A DNA stretch of 64,000 nt from Streptomyces cellulosae (GTDB lineage: Bacteria > Actinomycetota > Actinomycetes > Streptomycetales > Streptomycetaceae), in NCBI GenBank assembly GCA_014655195.1, contig BNBH01000022.1, forward strand, positions 71,035-135,034, given 5' to 3'. The notes under the pieces were generated by a model. That model was not told where the DNA came from. It saw only the letters and a list, made by a program, of their open reading frames with translations, and searched no databases. Made by a program: the position numbers and the translations under genes. Positions 51,676 to 60,084 of the stretch are shown here, one piece after another (positions within the stretch are counted from its first letter, which is position 1; every line of letters starts with the position of its first letter).

Positions 51676-52740
51676 GTGTCGCACAGCACGGTGCCTCGGG
51701 GGACGACCGAGGCACAGACATCCCCGCAGGACGAGGACGGGACGACCCGGACCCCGAAGGTCCCGGCCCCGTCCGGGAAGGGCGGGCGCGGGCCCCGCGC
51801 GAAGAAGGCCGGACGGCTCCCGTTCGGGATCCGATGGCGGCGCGACCGCACGCTGATCCTGATGACCGTGCCCGCCCTGCTGCTGGTCCTGGTGTTCAAC
51901 TACGTGCCGATCCTCGGCAACGTGGTCGCCTTCCAGGACTACGACCCCTATCTCAGCGAGAACGGCTTCGTCGCCATCTTCGAGAGCCCGTGGACCGGGT
52001 TCGAGCAGTTCGAACGAATCTTCGCCGACTCGGCCTTCTGGCACGCGGTGCGGAACACGTTCGTGCTGTTCTTCCTCCAGCTGGTGCTCTACTTCCCGGT
52101 CCCGATCCTGCTCGCGCTGCTCATCAACAGCGTGGTGCGGCCCCGGGTGCGGGCGGTCGCGCAGGCGATCATGTATCTCCCGCACTTCTTCTCCTGGGTG
52201 CTCGTCGTCACCGTCTTCATGCAGATCTTCGGCGGCGCCGGCATCATCGCGCAGACCCTCCGCCGACACGGCTACGAGGGCTTCGACCTGATGACGAACC
52301 CGGAGGTCTTCAAGTACCTGGTGACCGCCGAGACCGTCTGGAAGGACGCCGGCTGGGGCATCATCGTCTTCCTCGCGGCCCTCTCCTCCGTCTCCAACGA
52401 CCTGTACGAGGCCGCCGCCATGGACGGCGCGGGACGCTGGCGCCGCATGTGGCACGTCACCCTGCCCGCGCTGCGCCCGGTGATCGCCCTGCTCCTCGTG
52501 CTGCGCGTCGGAGACGCCCTCACCGTCGGCTTCGAGCAACTGCTGCTGCAGAGACAGGCGGTGGGCGTCGACGCCTCCGAGGTCCTCGACACCTACGTGT
52601 GGTGGAACGGCATCCGCAACCAGGACTTCAGCTACGCCGCCGCGGCGGGCCTCGTCAAGGGCGCGGTGGGCCTCGGCCTGGTCCTCACCGCCAACAAGGT
52701 GGCCCACCTCATGGGCGAGCAGGGGGTGTACAAGAAATGA
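51676..52740 (+). CDS. Sugar ABC transporter permease (LplB-type)
   Basis: 354 residues from GTG 51676 (GAGGAG upstream). A basic, disordered N-terminus of about 55 residues precedes six membrane segments, the first LILMTVPALLLVLVFNYVPILG; the phrase YVPILGNVVAFQDYDPY is typical of LplB/YteP polysaccharide permeases. EAA loop: LYEAAAMDGAGRWRRMWHVTLPALRPV. Its stop overlaps the next permease start (ATGA). Confidence 0.9.
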   Translation: MSHSTVPRGTTEAQTSPQDEDGTTRTPKVPAPSGKGGRGPRAKKAGRLPFGIRWRRDRTLILMTVPALLLVLVFNYVPILGNVVAFQDYDPYLSENGFVAIFESPWTGFEQFERIFADSAFWHAVRNTFVLFFLQLVLYFPVPILLALLINSVVRPRVRAVAQAIMYLPHFFSWVLVVTVFMQIFGGAGIIAQTLRRHGYEGFDLMTNPEVFKYLVTAETVWKDAGWGIIVFLAALSSVSNDLYEAAAMDGAGRWRRMWHVTLPALRPVIALLLVLRVGDALTVGFEQLLLQRQAVGVDASEVLDTYVWWNGIRNQDFSYAAAAGLVKGAVGLGLVLTANKVAHLMGEQGVYKK

Positions 52741-53693
52741 CCGCCGTCCTCGGCACCCGCCCGGACCAGGAGAAGAGCCGCGTGAAGAAGCCCGGCCGCT
52801 GGTCCGCGCCGCCCCGCCCGGTGTGGGAGGAGGAGCCCTCCCGCGCCGGACAGGCCGGCAAGGGCATCGCCCTCGGCCTCGCCTGCCTGGCGATCCTCTT
52901 CCCGCTGTGGATCGTGATCGTCACCAGTCTGCAGACCAAGAAGACCATCGACGAGGCCGGCGGCCTGGTGGTGATCCCCAAGGACATCACCTTCGTGGCC
53001 TACCAGGAGCTGCTCGGCGGCGGTCAGGTGCAGCGCGCCGCCCTGGTCAGCGTCGGCGTCACCGTCGTCGGCACGCTGTTCAGCATGGCCGTGTCCGTGC
53101 TGTGCGCCTACGGCCTGTCCCGCAGCGGCTCGCTGGGGCACCGCTGGATCCTGATGACCCTGCTCGCCACGATGTTCTTCGGCGCAGGGCTCATCCCGAC
53201 GTACCTGCTGGTGCAGGCGCTCGGGCTGACCGACACCTATCTGGCGCTGATCCTCCCCAGCGCGGTGAGCGTCTTCAACATCCTGGTGCTGCGCGCGTTC
53301 TTCATGAACATCTCGCAGGAGCTGGTCGACAGCGCCCGCATCGACGGGGCGGGGGAGTGGCGCATCCTGTTCCGCATCGTGATGCCGCTGTCCCGCGCGG
53401 TCATCGCGGTCATCTCCCTGTTCTACGCGGTGGGCTACTGGAGCGCCTGGTTCAACGCCTCCATCTACCTCACCGACCAGGACATGATGCCGCTGCAGAA
53501 CGTCATGATCCAGCTGGTGCAGAGGCAGGAGCGGCCCGTCGGACTGGCCGCGCAGATCAACACGGGACAGCTGTCGCCGCTGGCCATCCAGATGGCCGTG
53601 ATGGTGCTGGCCCTGCTGCCGGTCGCCGTGCTCTCGCCCTTCGTCCAGAAGCACTTCAAGAAGGGGATGCTCACCGGCGCGGTCAAGGGGTGA
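52737..53693 (+). CDS. Sugar ABC transporter permease (LplC-type)
   Basis: 318 residues, six membrane segments, ATG 52737 overlapping the previous stop. LplC/YtcP features: FGAGLIPTYLLVQALGLTDTYLALILPS, RAFFMNISQELVDSARIDGAGEWRILFRIVMPLSRAV (EAA loop) and the C-terminal SPFVQKHFKKGMLTGAVKG, which is highly characteristic. No ATPase gene accompanies the two permeases; in Streptomyces such importers commonly share the ATPase MsiK encoded elsewhere. Confidence 0.92.
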   Translation: MTAVLGTRPDQEKSRVKKPGRWSAPPRPVWEEEPSRAGQAGKGIALGLACLAILFPLWIVIVTSLQTKKTIDEAGGLVVIPKDITFVAYQELLGGGQVQRAALVSVGVTVVGTLFSMAVSVLCAYGLSRSGSLGHRWILMTLLATMFFGAGLIPTYLLVQALGLTDTYLALILPSAVSVFNILVLRAFFMNISQELVDSARIDGAGEWRILFRIVMPLSRAVIAVISLFYAVGYWSAWFNASIYLTDQDMMPLQNVMIQLVQRQERPVGLAAQINTGQLSPLAIQMAVMVLALLPVAVLSPFVQKHFKKGMLTGAVKG

Positions 53694-53699
53694 CCCCCC

Positions 53700-53727
53700 G
53701 TGCGGGACGCCTCCGGGCGTCCCGCAC
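53700..53727 (+). terminator. Intra-operon hairpin after the permease gene
   Basis: Perfect 12-bp stem GTGCGGGACGCC / GGCGTCCCGCAC with TCCG tetraloop, seven bases after the permease stop and 90 bp before GH42. No U-tract. It could be a partial terminator or a 3'-end stabiliser that raises transporter mRNA over enzyme mRNA. Confidence 0.65.
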
Positions 53728-53816
53728 CCCGTCCGCCCCTTGCCCGAGGACCCTGACATGCCCGTGCCCTCTCCCCGCCGGCGCCCCGCGACGGCCGCTC
53801 TTCGGGGGACCCTCTG

Positions 53817-55787
53817 ATGCCCCGCCTGGACGACGTCACCCGCGGCCGCATCCTCTACGGCGGCGACTGGAACCCCGAGCAGTGGCCCGAGGAGACCTGG
53901 GAGGAGGACGTCCGCCTGATGCGCGAGGCGGGAGTCAACTCCGTCACCCTCGGCGTCTTCTCCTGGTCCCGGATCGAACCCCGGCCGGGCGAGCGGGACT
54001 TCGGCTGGCTGGACCGGCTGATGGACCTGGCGCACGACCACGGCATCGGCGTCGTCCTCGCCACCCCCACCGCCTCGCCGCCGCCGTGGATGGGCCGGCT
54101 GCACCCGGACACGCTGCCCGTCGACGCAGACGGCCACACCGAACTGTGGGGCGGGCGCCAGCACTTCTCGCACTCCAGCGCCACCTACCGGCGCCTCGCC
54201 GCCGCGATCACCGAGGACCTGGCCGCCCGCTACGCCGCCCACCCCGCGCTCACCCTCTGGCACATCAACAACGAGTACTGCACCTACGACCACGGCGACG
54301 AGGCCGCCGCCCGCTTCCGCATCTGGCTGCGCCACCGGTACGGCACCCTCGACGCCCTCAACACCGCCTGGGGCACCGCCTTCTGGAGCCAGACCTACGG
54401 TGACTGGGAGGAGGTGCTGCCGCCCCGGCGCACCCACTACCTGAAGAACCCCGCGCAGGTCCTGGACTTCCGGCGCTTCACCTCCGACATGCTCCTGGAG
54501 TGCTTCACCGCCGAGCGGGACATCGTCCGCCGGCACACCCCGCACCTCCCGGTCACCACCAACTTCATGCCGCTGTGGTCCGGGCAGGACGCCTGGCGCT
54601 GGGCCGAGGAGGAGGACGTCGTCTCCGTCGACCTCTACCCCGACCCGGACGACCCCTTCGGCGCCCAGCACGGCGCGCTCGTGCAGGACATGACCCGCTC
54701 GCAGGCGCGCGGCCCGTGGATGCTCATGGAGCAGGCGGCCGGCGCGGTCAACTGGCGGCCCGTGAACCGCCCCAAGCCGCGCGGCCTCAACCGCCTGTGG
54801 TCCCTCCAGGCCGTGGCGCGCGGCGCGGACGCCGTCTGCTGCTTCCAGTGGCGCCAGTCCCGGCAGGGCGCCGAGAAGTACCACTCCGGCATGCTCGGCC
54901 ACGCCGGCCCCGAAGGCCGCGCCCACCAGGAGGTACGCAGGCTCGGCGCCGACCTGGCGCGCATCGCCCCGCACGTGAGCGGCAGCGCGGTCACCGCCGA
55001 CGTCGCCGTGCTGCACGACTGGCACGCCTGGTGGGCGGCCGACCAGGAGGGCCACCCCTCCCGGGAGACCGGCCACGCCGAACTCCTCGGCGCCTGGCAC
55101 CGCGCCCTGTGGCGGGCCCATCTCACCACGGACGTCGTCCACCCCGAGCACGACCTCACCGGCCACCGGATGGTCGTCGTCCCGCAGCTGCACCTCCTCA
55201 CCGACCGCGCCGCCGACAACCTCGTCGCGTACGTGCGCGGCGGCGGCACCCTGGTCTGCGGCTTCGGCACCGGCGTCGTGGACGAGGACGACCGGGTGCG
55301 GCCCGGCGGCATGGACGAGCGGCTGCGCGCCCTCTTCGGCATCCGCACCCTGCACGAGTGGTGGCCGCTGCAGCCGGGCGCGACCGTGGAGACGGAGGGC
55401 GGAGTGCACGGCACCCTGTGGTCCGAGGAACTGGAGGCCGACGGCACCGCCGACGAGACCCTCGCCTACCGGGGCGGCGAACTCGACGGACTGCCCGCCG
55501 TGCTCCGCAAGGGCAGCGCCTGGTACGTCTCCACCCTCCCCGAACCGGACGCCCTGCGGGACCTGCTCACCCGCGTCGCCGCCGGGGCGGGGGTGCGGCC
55601 GGTGCTGGACGGGCTCCCGGACGCGGTGGAGGCGGTGCGCCGGGGCGGGCTGCTGTTCCTGCTGCACCACGGGCGGGGCGAGGTCACCGTGGACGTCCCC
55701 GGCACCCACCGCGACCTGCTCACCGGCGCCACCGTCACCGGCCGGGTCACCCTCGGCCGCTACGGCGTGGCGGTGCTGGCCCCATGA
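53817..55787 (+). CDS. GH42 beta-galactosidase
   Basis: 656 residues, no signal peptide. The GH42 A-domain opens with ILYGGDWNPEQWPEETWEEDVRLMREAGVN; acid/base Glu153 lies in LWHINNEYC and the nucleophile Glu305 in PWMLMEQAAG. A trimerisation domain follows (DVAVLHDWHAWWA, VVVPQLHLLTDRAADNL) and a small C-terminal beta domain (LTGATVTGRVTLGRYGVAVLAP). Removes terminal beta-galactose, or alpha-L-arabinopyranose in some members. Overlaps the GH95 gene start (ATGA). In this operon it would trim galactosylated oligosaccharides after import. Confidence 0.92.
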   Translation: MPRLDDVTRGRILYGGDWNPEQWPEETWEEDVRLMREAGVNSVTLGVFSWSRIEPRPGERDFGWLDRLMDLAHDHGIGVVLATPTASPPPWMGRLHPDTLPVDADGHTELWGGRQHFSHSSATYRRLAAAITEDLAARYAAHPALTLWHINNEYCTYDHGDEAAARFRIWLRHRYGTLDALNTAWGTAFWSQTYGDWEEVLPPRRTHYLKNPAQVLDFRRFTSDMLLECFTAERDIVRRHTPHLPVTTNFMPLWSGQDAWRWAEEEDVVSVDLYPDPDDPFGAQHGALVQDMTRSQARGPWMLMEQAAGAVNWRPVNRPKPRGLNRLWSLQAVARGADAVCCFQWRQSRQGAEKYHSGMLGHAGPEGRAHQEVRRLGADLARIAPHVSGSAVTADVAVLHDWHAWWAADQEGHPSRETGHAELLGAWHRALWRAHLTTDVVHPEHDLTGHRMVVVPQLHLLTDRAADNLVAYVRGGGTLVCGFGTGVVDEDDRVRPGGMDERLRALFGIRTLHEWWPLQPGATVETEGGVHGTLWSEELEADGTADETLAYRGGELDGLPAVLRKGSAWYVSTLPEPDALRDLLTRVAAGAGVRPVLDGLPDAVEAVRRGGLLFLLHHGRGEVTVDVPGTHRDLLTGATVTGRVTLGRYGVAVLAP

Positions 55788-58003
55788 CCGGCGGACCCGT
55801 GCACGGCACCTGGGAGCCCCGGCCCGCCGCCCGCTGGGAGGACGCCTTCCTGTGCGGCAACGGCCGGCACGGCGCCCTCGTCCTCGGCGACCCGGATGAC
55901 GACCGGACCGTCGTCACCCACCACACCCTGGTCCGCCCGAACGACGACGCGGGCAGCCGGCACCGGCTGCCGCCCCTGCTGGCCGACGCGCTCCCCGGCG
56001 TCCAGGACCGGCTGCTGTCCGGTGACCTCACCGCCGCCGAGGACTTCACCGACGGGCGCCCGCTGCAGTGGGTGCGGCCCTTCCATCCCGCCTTCCAGAC
56101 CCGCCTGCGCCACCAGGAAGGCGCCGCCGACCTGACCGGCTACCGCCGCGAGGCCGACTTCGCCACCGGAGAGGCCACCGCCCGCCACGACGGCCGCACC
56201 AGCCGCGTCTTCGTCTCCCGCGCCGACGACGTGATCGTCCAGCACGTCACCGGCCGCGACCTCACCCTCCGCCTCTCCCTCGACCACCGGCTGCCGAACG
56301 CGCCCGAGCGGCTGCGCGTCGGACACGGCGCCGTCCTCACCCCGGAGGGCGCCCTGCTCAGCCTGCGCGCCCGCTACCCCGGCAGCGACCTCGCGTACAC
56401 CGGGGTGACCGTGGCGGCCGTCACCGGCGGACGCACGGAACTCGCCCCGCCCGGGGTGCGGATCACCGGCGCATGCTCGGTCCTGCTGCTCACGCGGGTG
56501 CTGCGGCACACCGGCGAGGCGGACGTGGTCGCCGAGGGCCGCGCCCTGCGCGACCTGCTCACCACGGACGGGCGGGCGTACGACACGCTGCTCGACCGGC
56601 ATCTCGCCCTGCACCGCACCGCATACGAACGGGTCACCCTCGACCTGGACGCAGACCCCGCCGAACGGGCGTTCCCTGGCTCGGCGTTGCTCGCCCGGCC
56701 GCGCAGCACCGCGCTGCTGGAGCGGCTGTTCGCGGCCGGCCGCTACCACCTGTTGTCGGCCGGCGGGATGTTCCCGCCCCGGCTCACCGGACTGTGGACC
56801 GGCGACTGGGACACGGCCTGGTCGGGCGGCTTCACCCTGGACGCCAACCTCAACCTCCAGACCGCGTCCGCCGCCGCGGCCGCCCTCCCGGAGGTCACCG
56901 AGGCCCTGGCGACGCTGGTCCAGGGGCAGCTGGCGCACTGGCGGGACAACGCCCGCGCCGTCTTCGGCGCCAGGGGCGTGGTCGCGCCCGCGCACACCGA
57001 CGGCGAGTCCGGGCACAGCTACCACTTCAGCCGCGAGTACCCCCTGCACCTGTGGACCGCCGGCGCCGACTGGCTGCTCAAGCCCCTCGTCGACCACGAC
57101 GAGACGTACGGCTCCCGCGACCCGCGCACCGCCGCCGCGCTCGGCGAACTCGCCGACTTCTACGAGGACTTCCTCACCCGCACCGGATCCGACGGCCGCC
57201 TGGTCGTCGTCCCCTCCTACTCGCCGGAGAACCGCCCCGCGAACGGCAGTTGGGGCGCGCTGAACGCGGCCATGGACCTCTCCGCCGCCCGCCACGCCCT
57301 GCACACCGCCGCCGGCTACCACCCGGACCGCGCCGACCGCCTGCGCGCCCTCGCCGACCGGCTGCCCCCGCACCGGGTCAACGCCGACGGCGCGCTGGCC
57401 GAATGGGCCTGGCCCGGTCTGGAGGACACCTACGACCACCGCCACCTCAGCCACCTCTACGGCGTCTGGCCCCTGGACGAGATCACCCCCTACGACACCC
57501 CCGAGCCGGCCCGAGCGGCCCGCCGCGCCCTGGAACTGCGCGGCCCCGAGAACGACTCCGCGCACGGCCATCTGCACCACGCCCTGATCGCCGCCCGCCT
57601 CCGGGACGGCAAACGGGTCGCCGCCGCGCTCGGCCGGGTACTCGACGGCGACTTCTTCCACGACTCCCTGATGAGCGCCCACTATCCCCGCCGCCACGTC
57701 TTCAACGCCGACGCCGCCCACACCCTGCCCGCCGTGCTGATCGAGGCGCTCGTGCAGTCCACCCCCGACCGGCTGGTGCTGCTGCCCGCTCCGCTCCCGT
57801 CGCTGCCGAGCGGCCGGCTGACCGGCGTCCGCACCCGCTTCGGCGCCGCACTCGACCTCACCTGGACACCGGACGGCGGCACCGCCGTGCTCCGGCCCGA
57901 CCGCACCGCCCGCATCACCCTGTGCACCTCCGCCGGCGCCGAGCCGCTCCGTCTGGCCGCCGGCGAGGAACGCGTCGTCCCGCTGCCCGCGGCGACGCGA
58001 TGA
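55784..58003 (+). CDS. GH95-family glycosidase (alpha-L-fucosidase / alpha-L-galactosidase type)
   Basis: 739 residues from ATG 55784; no signal peptide. Family features: ARWEDAFLCGNGRHGALVLGD at the N-terminus; LFAAGRYHLLSAGGMFPPRLTGLWTGDWDTAWSGGFTLDANLNLQ with the paired Asn (NLN) used in GH95 catalysis; VVVPSYSPENRPANGSW; DHRHLSHLYGVWP; and FNADAAHTLPAVLIEAL with the Asp of the C-terminal active site. Compared with typical GH95 it is slightly short and the N-terminal NE-tLWsG motif is replaced by THHTLVRPND. Exact linkage (alpha-1,2-fucose or L-galactose) is undetermined. The open frame extends upstream to 54500 inside GH42 but is not used. Confidence 0.85.
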   Translation: MTGGPVHGTWEPRPAARWEDAFLCGNGRHGALVLGDPDDDRTVVTHHTLVRPNDDAGSRHRLPPLLADALPGVQDRLLSGDLTAAEDFTDGRPLQWVRPFHPAFQTRLRHQEGAADLTGYRREADFATGEATARHDGRTSRVFVSRADDVIVQHVTGRDLTLRLSLDHRLPNAPERLRVGHGAVLTPEGALLSLRARYPGSDLAYTGVTVAAVTGGRTELAPPGVRITGACSVLLLTRVLRHTGEADVVAEGRALRDLLTTDGRAYDTLLDRHLALHRTAYERVTLDLDADPAERAFPGSALLARPRSTALLERLFAAGRYHLLSAGGMFPPRLTGLWTGDWDTAWSGGFTLDANLNLQTASAAAAALPEVTEALATLVQGQLAHWRDNARAVFGARGVVAPAHTDGESGHSYHFSREYPLHLWTAGADWLLKPLVDHDETYGSRDPRTAAALGELADFYEDFLTRTGSDGRLVVVPSYSPENRPANGSWGALNAAMDLSAARHALHTAAGYHPDRADRLRALADRLPPHRVNADGALAEWAWPGLEDTYDHRHLSHLYGVWPLDEITPYDTPEPARAARRALELRGPENDSAHGHLHHALIAARLRDGKRVAAALGRVLDGDFFHDSLMSAHYPRRHVFNADAAHTLPAVLIEALVQSTPDRLVLLPAPLPSLPSGRLTGVRTRFGAALDLTWTPDGGTAVLRPDRTARITLCTSAGAEPLRLAAGEERVVPLPAATR

Positions 58004-58037
58004 CCAGGCACGTCCCCCCACCCATGGAAGGAACACC

Positions 58038-58751
58038 ATGGCACCGAAAACCCTGCGCGGAATCGTCCGGGCGCTGATCGCCCCCGCCCTCGCGCTCGGC
58101 GCGACGGCCGGACCGGCCTCCGCGCCCGCGCACGCCGCCGTCTGGAACTCCTGCGACCAGTGGGGCAACACCACCCTGGACGGCTACACCCTCTACAACA
58201 ACATCTGGGGCACCGGCGCCGGTTCGCAGTGCGTCTGGGCCAACTCCGGCACCAACTGGGGCGTCTGGGCCGACCACCCGAACACGGGCGGCATCAAGTC
58301 CTACCCGAACAGCAAAAAGGTGATCAACAAGCCCATCTCCTCGCTGACTTCGCTCACCAGCACCTACCGGGTCACCGTCCCGTCGGCGGGCGCGTACAAC
58401 ACGTCGTACGACATCTGGGACACGGACTACGACTACGAGATCATGCTCTGGGTCAACTACAACGGAGCCGTGGGCCCCCTCGGCACCGCGCAGGGCACCG
58501 TGAGCCTCGGCGGCCACACCTGGAACGTCCACAAGGGGAACAACGGCGCCAACGAGGTCTTCTCGTTCCTGCGCACCTCGGACTCGACGTCCGGCACCGT
58601 CGACATCCTCCCCGTCCTGAAATGGATCAAGGACACCAAGGGCTGGATGGGCAACGAGACCATCGGCGACGTGCAGTTCGGCTACGAGATCACCTCGTCC
58701 GCCGGCGGCCTCGACTTCCGCACCGACAGCCTGACCGTCTCGGGCGGCTGA
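58038..58751 (+). CDS. Secreted GH12 endoglucanase / xyloglucanase
   Basis: 237 residues with signal peptide (VRALIAPALALGATAGPASAPAHA, cleavage about 33). A single GH12 jelly-roll domain, no CBM or linker. Nucleophile Glu134 in DYDYEIMLWVNY and acid/base Glu217 in QFGYEITSS match the family. WNSCDQWGN and GVWADHPNTGGIKSYPNSKKV are further GH12 hallmarks. It is the only extracellular enzyme of the locus and would generate the oligosaccharides imported by the upstream transporter. GGAAGGAA precedes ATG 58038. Confidence 0.92.
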   Translation: MAPKTLRGIVRALIAPALALGATAGPASAPAHAAVWNSCDQWGNTTLDGYTLYNNIWGTGAGSQCVWANSGTNWGVWADHPNTGGIKSYPNSKKVINKPISSLTSLTSTYRVTVPSAGAYNTSYDIWDTDYDYEIMLWVNYNGAVGPLGTAQGTVSLGGHTWNVHKGNNGANEVFSFLRTSDSTSGTVDILPVLKWIKDTKGWMGNETIGDVQFGYEITSSAGGLDFRTDSLTVSGG

Positions 58752-58760
58752 CACACACTC

Positions 58761-58796
58761 CCCTGTGCCGTCCGCACCGGTGCGGACGGCACAGGG
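58761..58796. terminator. Bidirectional terminator: 36-bp perfect palindrome
   Basis: Begins CCCTGTGCCGTCCGCACC and its second half is the exact reverse complement. It lies between the convergent GH12 (58751) and LacI-type regulator (58801) genes. Confidence 0.9.
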
Positions 58797-58800
58797 CCGG

Positions 58801-59811
58801 TCAGCGCACCGGCGCGGGACCCGAACTCGCCCGGACCGTCAGCTCCGGCGGCAGCAGCACGACCTCGTCGCCGCCCCGCCCGTCGAGCTTGGCGACCAGT
58901 TGCTCCACGGCGTGCCGGCCCATCTCCTGGGCGGGCAGGGACACCGACGTCAGCCGCACCGACGCCTGCACGGCGACCTGCTCCGGGCAGACCGCCACCA
59001 CCGAGACGTCCTCGGGCACGGCGCGCCCCTGCTGCCGAAGCAGGGCGAGGAGCGGCTCGACCGCGGCCTCGTTCTGCACCACGAAGCCGGTGGTGTCCGG
59101 GCGTTCGTCGAGGATGCGGGCGACCGTCACGGCCGTCGCGTCGTACCCGCCCTCGCAGGGGCGGTGCAGCAGCCGCAGTCTCAGCTCCCGGGCGCGGGAG
59201 CGCAGTCCGTCCAGGGTGCGCTCGGCGAAACCGGTGTGCCGCTCGTAGACCGCCGGGGCCTCGCCGATGACGGCGACGTCCCGGTGGCCCAGCCCGGCCA
59301 GGTGCTCCACGCACAGCGCGCCGGTCGCCTTGAAGTCGAGGTCCACGCAGGTCAGGCCGGTGGTGTCGGCGGGCAGCCCGATCAGCACGGCCGGCTGGGA
59401 TGACTCCCGCAGCAGCGGCAGGCGCTCGTCGTCCAGCTCGACGTCCATGAGGATCATGCCGTCGGCGAGACCGCTCCCGGCGACCCGGCGAACCGCGTCC
59501 GGGCCCTCCTCGCCGGTGAGCAGCAGCACGTCGTACCCGTGGGTGCGGGCGGTGGTGGCGACCGCGATGGCGATCTCCATCATCACCGGCACGTACATGT
59601 CGGTCCGCAGCGGCACCATCAGGGCGATGATGTTGGACCTGCTGCTGGCCAGGGCGCGGGCGCCCGCGTTGGGGTGGTAGCCGAGCTCGCGGATGGAGCG
59701 CTCGACCCGCTGCCGGGTGGTCGCGGAGATCGACCGCTTGCCGCTGAGGACGTAGCTCACCGTGCTCGCCGAGACTCCGGCGTGCTGGGCGACCTCGGCG
59801 AGGGTGACCAT
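58801..59811 (-). CDS. LacI/GalR-family transcriptional repressor of the glycan locus
   Basis: 336 residues. HTH at 2-24: VTLAEVAQHAGVSASTVSYVL, followed by the hinge SGKRSISATTRQRVERSIRELGYHPNAGARAL, similar in style to CebR-type regulators. Ligand-binding domain: SNIIALMVPL, GMILMDVELDDERLPLL, VDLDFKATGALCVEHLAGLGHRDVAVIGE, TGFVVQNEAAVEPLLALL and the conserved SVSLPAQEMGRHAVEQL. It converges on the glycan operon and has two copies of the same operator upstream of its own start, so it probably controls itself and both divergent promoters at 49.6-49.8 kb. Confidence 0.9.
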   Translation of the reverse strand: MVTLAEVAQHAGVSASTVSYVLSGKRSISATTRQRVERSIRELGYHPNAGARALASSRSNIIALMVPLRTDMYVPVMMEIAIAVATTARTHGYDVLLLTGEEGPDAVRRVAGSGLADGMILMDVELDDERLPLLRESSQPAVLIGLPADTTGLTCVDLDFKATGALCVEHLAGLGHRDVAVIGEAPAVYERHTGFAERTLDGLRSRARELRLRLLHRPCEGGYDATAVTVARILDERPDTTGFVVQNEAAVEPLLALLRQQGRAVPEDVSVVAVCPEQVAVQASVRLTSVSLPAQEMGRHAVEQLVAKLDGRGGDEVVLLPPELTVRASSGPAPVR

Positions 59812-59829
59812 CCGGCATTCTCCCAGGGT

Positions 59830-59843
59830 GTGAAGCGCTTCGA
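59830..59843. promoter_or_regulatory. LacI-type operator near the regulator start (imperfect)
   Basis: GTGAAGCGCTTCGA, two mismatches from the perfect copies, 19 bases upstream of the LacI start codon. A weaker autoregulatory site is likely. Confidence 0.75.
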
Positions 59844-59920
59844 CAGTGCACAGAAGCGGTAAAGAAGCTTATGAGAACCGGTTCGACCCTAGACCCCGGA
59901 GGGTCGTGATGTCCAGACAG

Positions 59921-59934
59921 TCGAAGCGCTTCGA
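59921..59934. promoter_or_regulatory. LacI-type operator, distal copy
   Basis: TCGAAGCGCTTCGA, identical to the two copies at 49.6-49.8 kb, 78 bp from the imperfect copy (about 91 bp centre to centre). The pair could support DNA looping. Confidence 0.85.
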
Positions 59935-60084
59935 CAGGGACCTTGCACGCGACCACCGCCGTACGGGGATCGGCCGGACGGCGGCACGAAGGGTGGTGGG
60001 GTCGCTACGAATCGGGTACATACGATCGAGTAGCACCGGTCCGTACCGCAATGACTCCATCCTATTCGCGGCGAGGTGAGCCTC

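Larger units (their letters stand above)
59812..60084. promoter_or_regulatory. Divergent control region, LacI regulator / acyl-CoA dehydrogenase
   Basis: 273 bases with two operator copies (listed separately), a GAACCGGTTC palindrome at 59875-59884 and a CGACCCT/AGGGTCG inverted repeat (59884-59890 / 59900-59906). TACGAT-like hexamers near 60018-60028 could serve the rightward gene. Confidence 0.5.

Noticed and set aside
54500..55783. Long upstream extension of the GH95 frame inside GH42
   Set aside because: Arg/Pro/His-rich and non-homologous; GH95 homology begins at the ATG overlapping the GH42 stop.
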